Below, piece after piece: positions 7,634-12,388 of a stretch of DNA of 12,388 bases. The notes below the pieces were generated by a model that worked only from the letters and a program-made list of their open reading frames with translations, searched no databases and had not been told where the DNA came from. The stretch spans positions 1-12,388 of the forward strand of contig DATBFY010000629.1 in NCBI GenBank assembly GCA_036558265.1, written 5' to 3'. The stretch's first letter is position 1, and every line of letters begins with the position of its first letter. A program made the position numbers and the translations under genes. Source of the DNA: RYN-433 sp036558265 (GTDB lineage: Bacteria > Planctomycetota > Phycisphaerae > Tepidisphaerales > Tepidisphaeraceae).

Positions 7634-9064
7634 ATGGATCTGACGACCCTTGGCTCCAAACTCGACGCGATCGGACAGAGTCACGTGTTGCGCTTTGCTG
7701 AGCAGCTCTCCGAATCGGGGCAGCGGAAGCTGGCGGGGCAGATCGCTTCGCTTCACCTCGACGCCCTGCCGGCGCTGATCGACCAGAACGTCAGGCACAA
7801 GCCGCACCTGCCGCTGCCCAAAAGCATCGAGCCGGTGAAGGCATATCCGAATCAGCCGACCGCGGAGCTTAAGGAGCTTTATGACCGCGCCAAAGGCCGC
7901 GGGCACGAATTGCTCCGCCAGGGCAAGGTGGGGGCGTTCCTCGTGGCGGGCGGGCAGGGTACTCGACTGGGATACGACGGGCCCAAGGGGGAATTCCCGG
8001 TCACGCCGATCAAGGACAAGCCGCTCTTCCGGGTCTTTGCGGAGCAACTGCTCGCCTGGTCGCGCGACGCGGGCAGGCCGATCCCGTGGTATCTCATGAC
8101 CAGCGAGGTCAACGACGGTCCGACCCGCGAGTTCTTCAAAAAACACCACTACTTCAACTACAACCCCGCCAACGTGATCTTTTTCCAGCAGGGGATGATG
8201 CCCGCGTTCGACATGGCGAGCGGGCGGATCCTCCTGGCGGAGAAAGACTCCGTCGCCCTGTCGCCCGATGGCCACGGCGGCTCGCTTCGGGCGCTGGACA
8301 GATCCGGCGCGCTGGCGGACATGAAGAAGCGCGGGGTGGAGCATCTCTCATACTTCCAGGTGGATAACCCGCTCGTTCACACGATCGACCCGTTGTTCCT
8401 GGGGCTGCACGACCTGGCGGGGTCGGAGATGAGCTCGAAGACGATTCCCAAGGCGCACGCGCTGGAGCGGGTGGGGAACTTCGTCATGGGTGACGGCGTG
8501 CTGCAGGTGATCGAGTACTCCGACCTGCCCGAGGAGCTCGCGAAGCGCTCCGGGCCGGACGGGCAACTGCTGTTCAATGCCGGGTCGATCGCGATCCACG
8601 CGCTGCGGACGTCGTTTATCGAGCGGCTGAACCATGGCGGGCAGCTCAAGCTGCCGTGGCACCGGGCGGAGAAGAAGGTTTCGTACGTGGACGCCGGCGG
8701 CAACCTGGTCAAGCCCGACAAGCCCAACGCGATCAAGCTCGAGCAGTTCGTGTTCGACGCGATCCCACTGGCGAAGAACGCGATCGTCTACACGACACGC
8801 CGCGACGAGGAGTTCAGCCCGGTCAAGAACGCGAACGGTGACGATAGTCCGAGCACCTGCCGGCGCGATCAGATCCGGCGCGCCGCCGAGTGGCTTGAAA
8901 ACGCCGGCGTCCGCGTCGCGCGCGAGAAGGATGAACCGGCGTGCGTGATCGAGATCTCGCCCCTGTTCGCGACGAGCGCCGAGCAACTCAGGAGCCGCCC
9001 GATCCCCAGCAAAGAGATCGGCGCGGGCAAGACGGTCTACTTCGATGAGAGTGGTCCGCAGTAG
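7634..9064 (+). CDS. UDP-N-acetylglucosamine pyrophosphorylase-like UDPGP family enzyme (UAP1/AGX type)
   Basis: This is a 476-residue cytoplasmic nucleotidyltransferase of the UDPGP family, predicted to make UDP-GlcNAc (or UDP-GalNAc/UDP-glucose) from UTP and the sugar 1-phosphate. The uridine-binding loop AGGQGTRLG (105-113) and PKGEFPV (117-123) are intact. MTSE (155-158), SPDGHGG (210-216), QVDNPLV (242-248), FNAGSIAIH (314-322), KPDKPNAIKLE (360-370) and EEFSPVKNA (392-400) follow the order seen in eukaryotic UAP1 proteins. This is closer to UAP1 than to plain UDP-glucose pyrophosphorylases. The bacterial bifunctional GlmU, with its left-handed beta-helix, is a different protein. The start is set by GGAGA at 7623-7627. 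The gene lies 81 bases after the giant gene and upstream of murE/murF, which fits a role in supplying the peptidoglycan precursor. Substrate choice between GlcNAc-1-P and glucose-1-P is not proven by sequence. Confidence 0.88.
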   Translation: MDLTTLGSKLDAIGQSHVLRFAEQLSESGQRKLAGQIASLHLDALPALIDQNVRHKPHLPLPKSIEPVKAYPNQPTAELKELYDRAKGRGHELLRQGKVGAFLVAGGQGTRLGYDGPKGEFPVTPIKDKPLFRVFAEQLLAWSRDAGRPIPWYLMTSEVNDGPTREFFKKHHYFNYNPANVIFFQQGMMPAFDMASGRILLAEKDSVALSPDGHGGSLRALDRSGALADMKKRGVEHLSYFQVDNPLVHTIDPLFLGLHDLAGSEMSSKTIPKAHALERVGNFVMGDGVLQVIEYSDLPEELAKRSGPDGQLLFNAGSIAIHALRTSFIERLNHGGQLKLPWHRAEKKVSYVDAGGNLVKPDKPNAIKLEQFVFDAIPLAKNAIVYTTRRDEEFSPVKNANGDDSPSTCRRDQIRRAAEWLENAGVRVAREKDEPACVIEISPLFATSAEQLRSRPIPSKEIGAGKTVYFDESGPQ

Positions 9065-9132
9065 GACGCAGATTGCTTGTTGATTATTTGCTGTTTTGAA
9101 AATGGCATGGGGACGCGGCGTCACTGACGAGT

Positions 9133-9561
9133 ATGCTGCGCGACTTCCCAGCCTCCTCTGGGCCGATGATGCCGACCGCAGATAAGACCAAGATCCTCGT
9201 CGTCGAGGACGACGAGGTCACCCAACGCCTGTTCAAGCGGATCCTGGAACGCTCCGGGTACGCGGTCGCCGTCGCCGACAACGGAATCGATGGCTTCGAG
9301 GTCGCGGTCCGCGAGCATCCCCACCTTGTCTTATTGGACCTGATGATGCCGGAGCTCGACGGCTTCGGGTTCCTCGGCCTGCTGCGCGCCAGCCCGCTGG
9401 CGGACCTCCCGGTCATCGTCACCAGCGCCCTGGCGGACAGCGCCCGGCAAACCCAGGCATTTGCGATGGGCGTCCGCGAGTTCCTGGTCAAGACCAAGTT
9501 CACGCTCAATGACCTGGTCGCATCGATTCAGCGAAACCTTCCTGACCGGGCATTTCGTTGA
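9133..9561 (+). CDS. Stand-alone receiver-domain response regulator
   Basis: This is a 142-residue single-domain CheY-like protein with no DNA-binding or enzymatic output domain. Strand 1 ends in the acidic cluster E25-D26-D27, the phosphoacceptor is D69 in LVLLDLMMPELDGF, the switch residue is T97 in VIVTSA, and the conserved lysine is K120. The usual KP pair is KT here. The receiver fold begins near residue 19, so the ATG codons at 9166 or 9169 (131 or 130 residues) are equally possible starts; none of the three has a clear Shine-Dalgarno. The protein probably acts as a phosphotransfer intermediate or by protein-protein contact. No histidine kinase is visible nearby. It lies between the pyrophosphorylase and murE, 68 bases after the former, which hints at a link with envelope synthesis, but position is the only evidence. 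Confidence 0.93.
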   Translation: MLRDFPASSGPMMPTADKTKILVVEDDEVTQRLFKRILERSGYAVAVADNGIDGFEVAVREHPHLVLLDLMMPELDGFGFLGLLRASPLADLPVIVTSALADSARQTQAFAMGVREFLVKTKFTLNDLVASIQRNLPDRAFR

Positions 9562-9597
9562 TTTGAATTAGGGGCTCTGATAGGTTCGGCCAATGCG

Positions 9598-9615
9598 TCG
9601 GGCACGGCTGCCCGA
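9598..9615 (+). other. Hairpin in the murE leader
   Basis: TCGGGCA (9598-9604) pairs perfectly with TGCCCGA (9609-9615) around a CGGC tetraloop, and a G-T wobble could extend the stem by one pair. It ends 24 bases before the murE ATG and just before its Shine-Dalgarno. No T-tract follows, so it is unlikely to be an intrinsic terminator. A role in mRNA stability or translation of murE is possible, as is a degenerate dispersed palindrome. Confidence 0.5.
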
Positions 9616-9624
9616 TAGGTCTTG

Positions 9625-9632
9625 GGAAAGGA
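9625..9632 (+). promoter_or_regulatory. Ribosome binding site of murE
   Basis: GGAAAGGA lies 7 bases before the ATG at 9640 and favours it over an in-frame TTG at 9622, which has no Shine-Dalgarno and lies inside the leader next to the hairpin. Confidence 0.65.
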
Positions 9633-9639
9633 CTCCCGC

Positions 9640-11115
9640 ATGCTGCTGCACGCCCTTTTGCGGCAATTCGATCCCGCGCTTTCGCTCGATTCCATTCCCA
9701 ACATCCAGGTCAGCGGCGTCCAGGAAGATTCGCGTAAGGTGCGGCCGGGCGACGTGTTTATCGCGCGGCCGGGCGCCAAATCCGACGGCGCCCGCTTCGT
9801 CACCGATGCGCAAGCCAGGGGAGCGGTTGCGGTCGTGACGCAGCAGCCGATCGCGGGGAGTGGGCTCCCTCAGATCCGCGTGGCAGATGCGGCGACTGCC
9901 TCGTCGCGGTTGGCGCACGTGTTCTACGGCCGGCCTAGCGAGCACCTGCGCGTCCTGGGCGTTACCGGCACCAAGGGGAAGACGACCGCGACGTTCCTGC
10001 TGCGGCACCTGCTCTCGAAGTTCAAGCACAAGTGCGGCGTGATCGGCACGGTCGAGATCGACGACGGGCTGACCCGCCGCGAGGCCGATCAGACCACGCC
10101 CAGCGCGATCGACGTGGCGCGGTACCTCGCCGAGATGCGCGAGAACGGTTGCAAGGCGGCGGGGATCGAGGTTTCGAGCCACGCGCTGGACCAGGGACGC
10201 GCGGCCGCGGTGCGGTTTGCCGGAGCGGGGTTCACGAACCTCTCGGGCGATCACATGGACTATCACCAGACGATGGAGAACTACGCCGCCGCCAAGGCGC
10301 GGCTGTTCGAGTCGCTGGATGAAGAGGCGGTGGCGGTGGTGAATGCCCATGACGCGTGGACCTGGCGGATGGTTCGCGACTGCAAGGGACGGGTGGTGCG
10401 GTTCGGGTTCGACGAGGACTGTGACTACCGGGCAGCCGACTACAAGGTGGGATACGACGGCACGCACTTCATCCTGCACACGCCCGACGGCCGCGCCGAA
10501 GTGCACATGTCGCTGGTGGGCAAGCACAACATCGAGAACGCGCTGGTGGCATCGGCGCTGGCGTGCGAAGTGTTCGGGCTGTCCGTGCATCAGGTGGCAG
10601 CCGGGCTCAAGGATGCCGCGGGCGCGCCGGGGCGTCTGCAGCCGGTGCGGTGCGGTCAGCCGTTCGCGGTCCTGGTGGATTATGCCCATACGGATGACGC
10701 GCTGGAAAAGGTGCTGACGGCGCTCAAGCCCTTGTGCAAGGGGAAGCTGCGCGTGTTGTTCGGGTGCGGCGGGGATCGCGACCGGACCAAGCGTCCCCGG
10801 ATGGCGCGGGTGGCGCAAAAATGGGCCGACGCGGTCTACATCACGAGCGATAACCCGCGGACGGAAGATCCGGCGTCCATTATTGATCAAATTCGTGCGG
10901 GCCTGACGACGAACAGTGGAGCAGTGGAGGTGGTCGTTGATGCCGATCGCCGGTCGGCGATCGAGCGGATCATCGCGGATGCGGGCCCGGGCGATGTCGT
11001 GCTACTCGCCGGGAAAGGTCACGAGAACTATCAAATCATCGGTACGGAAAAACGGCATTTTGATGATGCCGAAGAAGCGGCGCGTGCCCTGCAATCACGC
11101 GCCGCGACTCTTTGA
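9640..11115 (+). CDS. murE: UDP-N-acetylmuramoyl-L-alanyl-D-glutamate--2,6-diaminopimelate ligase
   Basis: MurE adds the third residue of the peptidoglycan stem peptide in the cytoplasm, with ATP. The 491-residue protein has the family's normal length and three domains: a UDP-binding N-terminal domain, an ATP-binding Mur ligase core and a C-terminal domain. The P-loop is G110-TKGKTT-116. TTP (152-154) and EVSSHAL (177-183) bind the UDP-MurNAc dipeptide, and K219 in YAAAKARLF is the expected carbamylated lysine. VDYAHTDDAL (346-354) and the GCGGDRDRTKRPRM block (375-388) are intact. DNPR at 404-407 is the signature for meso-diaminopimelate rather than lysine, and GKGHE is at 458-462. The start at ATG 9640 is backed by GGAAAGGA. 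The last two bases of the stop codon are also the first two of a large inverted repeat that separates murE from murF. No ftsI-type gene precedes it, unlike in the classical division and cell wall cluster. Confidence 0.97.
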   Translation: MLLHALLRQFDPALSLDSIPNIQVSGVQEDSRKVRPGDVFIARPGAKSDGARFVTDAQARGAVAVVTQQPIAGSGLPQIRVADAATASSRLAHVFYGRPSEHLRVLGVTGTKGKTTATFLLRHLLSKFKHKCGVIGTVEIDDGLTRREADQTTPSAIDVARYLAEMRENGCKAAGIEVSSHALDQGRAAAVRFAGAGFTNLSGDHMDYHQTMENYAAAKARLFESLDEEAVAVVNAHDAWTWRMVRDCKGRVVRFGFDEDCDYRAADYKVGYDGTHFILHTPDGRAEVHMSLVGKHNIENALVASALACEVFGLSVHQVAAGLKDAAGAPGRLQPVRCGQPFAVLVDYAHTDDALEKVLTALKPLCKGKLRVLFGCGGDRDRTKRPRMARVAQKWADAVYITSDNPRTEDPASIIDQIRAGLTTNSGAVEVVVDADRRSAIERIIADAGPGDVVLLAGKGHENYQIIGTEKRHFDDAEEAARALQSRAATL

Positions 11116-11210
11116 AGGAGGAAGGCTGAAGGATGAAACGGATCACGGCGCTTCACGCACGCGTACGTTCGATTCCCGTGATCCGATTCACCCTTCATCC
11201 TTCGACCTTC
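11114..11210 (+). repeat. 97-bp imperfect inverted repeat built of heptamers, between murE and murF
   Basis: Two 35-base arms (11114-11148 and 11176-11210) are reverse complements at 30 of 35 positions, around a 27-base loop. Each arm read inward has three 7-mers of form GAAGGNN: GAAGGAG, GAAGGCT, GAAGGAT on the left and GAAGGTC, GAAGGAT, GAAGGGT on the right. Both then have GAA, one variable base, and an exact CGGATCACGG. The element begins inside the murE stop codon and ends 13 bases before the murF ATG. As RNA it would form a long stable hairpin. There is no run of T after it, so it does not look like a simple terminator. It could be a small non-autonomous mobile element or an mRNA-stabilising hairpin. 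Confidence 0.8.
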
Positions 11211-11223
11211 AGATTTGGATTCT

Positions 11224-12388
11224 ATGAAGCCGTTGTCCATCCTTGACGTTCGCAACGCGGTCGCCGGCAAGGCGGTGACCGTCATCCCGCAGGATTTCCC
11301 GAAGGTGCAGGAGGTGTGCACGGACACGCGGCGGATGGCGCCCCAGTCGCTGTTCGTCGCGCTCAAGGGAGACAAGTTCGACGGCGGTCAGTTCCTGGCC
11401 CAGGCGGCGGCGGGTGGGGGGATCGCCGCGATCGTCCAGGACACGCCGGCGAAGATTCCCGACGGCCTGCAGGTCATCCAGGTCAAGGACACGCGGGTGG
11501 CGCTCGCGAAGATCGCGACCATGGTGCGCAAGCAGTTGCACGCAAAAGTAATCGCGGTCGCGGGGAGCAACGGCAAGACGTCCACCAAGCACCTGGTCGC
11601 GGCGGCGCTGTCGAACAAGCTGCGCGGGACGTTCTCGCCCAAGAGCTTCAACAACGAAATCGGCGTGCCGCTGACGATCTTCCCGGCGGACCCGCTCCAG
11701 GATTTCCTCGTCTTGGAGATGGGCACGAACAACCCCGGCGAGATCCGCACGCTGGCGAAGATGGCGCTGCCGGACATCGCGGTGATCACCAACTGCTCGG
11801 CGGAGCACCTGCAGGGCCTGGGGGACCTCCTGGGCGTCAAGCGCGAGAACGCCTGCATCGTCGAAGGACTGGACGAGAAGAAGGGTCTCCTGATCGTCAA
11901 CGGCGACGATCCCGAGCTGCTCAAGGTGCTGGAACACTGGAAGGGGCGGAAGCTGACCTTCGGGCTGGGCAAACAGAACAACCTGTTCGCGACGGACATC
12001 CAGACGGATGCGAGCGGCTGCCGGTTCACGGTGAACGGGAACCCGAAACAGCGGTTCTTCGTGCCGATGCTGGGGCGGCACACGGCGCTCAACGCGCTGG
12101 CGGCGATCGCGGTGGCGCGGCGGCTGGGGCTTTCGGAAGAGGAGATCGCGGCGGGACTGGCGGACGCGAAGGGGCCGGACATGCGGCTCCAACTTCAAGC
12201 GGTCGGCGACGTGACGGTGCTGAATGACGCGTACAACGCGAACCCGGCATCGATGAAAGCCGCCTTGGAGACGGCGGCGCAACTACCCGTGGGCGCAGGT
12301 GGACGCCGCATAGCGGTGGTGGGCGACATGCTGGAGCTGGGCGCATCGTCGGATCGGTTTCACCGCGAGGTCGGACAGTTCGCCGCGA
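11224..12388 (+). CDS. murF: UDP-N-acetylmuramoyl-tripeptide--D-alanyl-D-alanine ligase, 3' end beyond window
   Basis: MurF joins D-Ala-D-Ala to the UDP-MurNAc tripeptide, the last cytoplasmic step of the stem peptide. The frame is open from ATG 11224 to the window end, giving 388 residues of a protein usually near 450-460, so the end of the C-terminal domain is missing. The N-terminal CTDTRRM (32-38) is the Mur ligase substrate-binding segment. The P-loop is G114-SNGKTSTK-122. SFNNEIGVPLT (141-151), LEMGTNNPGEI (164-174), NDAYNANPASMKAAL (334-348) and GDMLELG (367-373) are diagnostic of MurF. In the usual G-x-H-N-x-x-N-x-x-A-A block the first Asn is Thr here (GRHTALNALAA, 284-294). Only a weak GGAT precedes the start, so translation may depend on coupling or on the hairpin upstream. 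The gene follows murE, as in most bacteria. Confidence 0.96.
   Translation, partial: MKPLSILDVRNAVAGKAVTVIPQDFPKVQEVCTDTRRMAPQSLFVALKGDKFDGGQFLAQAAAGGGIAAIVQDTPAKIPDGLQVIQVKDTRVALAKIATMVRKQLHAKVIAVAGSNGKTSTKHLVAAALSNKLRGTFSPKSFNNEIGVPLTIFPADPLQDFLVLEMGTNNPGEIRTLAKMALPDIAVITNCSAEHLQGLGDLLGVKRENACIVEGLDEKKGLLIVNGDDPELLKVLEHWKGRKLTFGLGKQNNLFATDIQTDASGCRFTVNGNPKQRFFVPMLGRHTALNALAAIAVARRLGLSEEEIAAGLADAKGPDMRLQLQAVGDVTVLNDAYNANPASMKAALETAAQLPVGAGGRRIAVVGDMLELGASSDRFHREVGQFAA

Noticed and set aside
2318..8344. A 2008-codon open frame on the - strand running opposite the giant gene and into its neighbours.
   Set aside because: It overlaps three well-supported genes. Its translation is rich in Arg, Gly, Val, His and Gln, with no recognisable domain, signal peptide or conserved motif. 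Long stop-free antisense frames are expected opposite GC-rich genes with biased codon use. Only proteomic peptides or conservation of the antisense frame would revive it.
9072..9102. An AT-rich patch after the pyrophosphorylase gene, considered as a sigma-70 promoter for the response regulator.
   Set aside because: GAAAAT at 9097-9102 matches -10 at four of six bases, but the -35-like TTGCTT, TTGTTG and TTGATT give spacers of 19, 15 and 12. There is no convincing pair.
9568..10890. A 440-codon - strand frame opposite murE.
   Set aside because: It lies opposite the murE core with its intact P-loop and DNPR motif, and its product has no family resemblance.
11209..12282. Long frames on both strands over the murF region (11209-12282 on -, 11316-12227 on +).
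   Set aside because: The frame starting at 11224 and open to the window end gives an unmistakable MurF; the others are low-complexity shadows.

Overview
The window is GC-rich, densely coding DNA with every credible gene on the + strand. It most likely comes from a planctomycete, probably of the Phycisphaerae type. The main evidence is a giant secreted protein joining the PVC-type 'membrane-bound dehydrogenase' domain, HEAT-like repeats and a C-terminal single-haem CxxCH module, an architecture characteristic of Planctomycetota and their relatives. A eukaryote-like UDP-sugar pyrophosphorylase and murE/murF without division genes beside them fit the same group. The taxonomic call is inference from gene content.

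Left half (69-7552): three closely spaced co-directional genes that look like one transcription unit. They encode an MFS transporter, a TIM-barrel sugar phosphate isomerase/epimerase, and a 1696-residue exported protein with a neutral-ceramidase-like domain, a LamG-like domain, a PVC dehydrogenase beta-propeller, a helical repeat region and a cytochrome c module. A plausible reading is a catabolic unit: the exported protein hydrolyses or oxidises a carbohydrate or glycolipid-like substrate outside the inner membrane, the MFS protein imports the product, and the isomerase converts it in the cytoplasm. The substrate cannot be read from the sequence.

Right half (7634-12388): a cell-envelope region. 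It holds a UAP1-like UDP-N-acetylhexosamine pyrophosphorylase (making UDP-GlcNAc, the starting nucleotide sugar for peptidoglycan), a stand-alone receiver-domain response regulator, murE with the DNPR signature for meso-diaminopimelate, and the first 388 codons of murF, which runs off the window end. These suggest a DAP-type peptidoglycan wall.

The short gaps hold unusual structure. There is a tandem array of four 7-mers before the isomerase gene and a perfect 9-bp palindrome inside the signal-peptide codons of the giant gene. A strong hairpin sits in the murE leader, and a 97-bp heptamer-built inverted repeat fills almost the whole murE-murF gap. No rRNA, tRNA, CRISPR array, transposase or phage gene was seen, and no gene-free stretch exceeds 300 bases.
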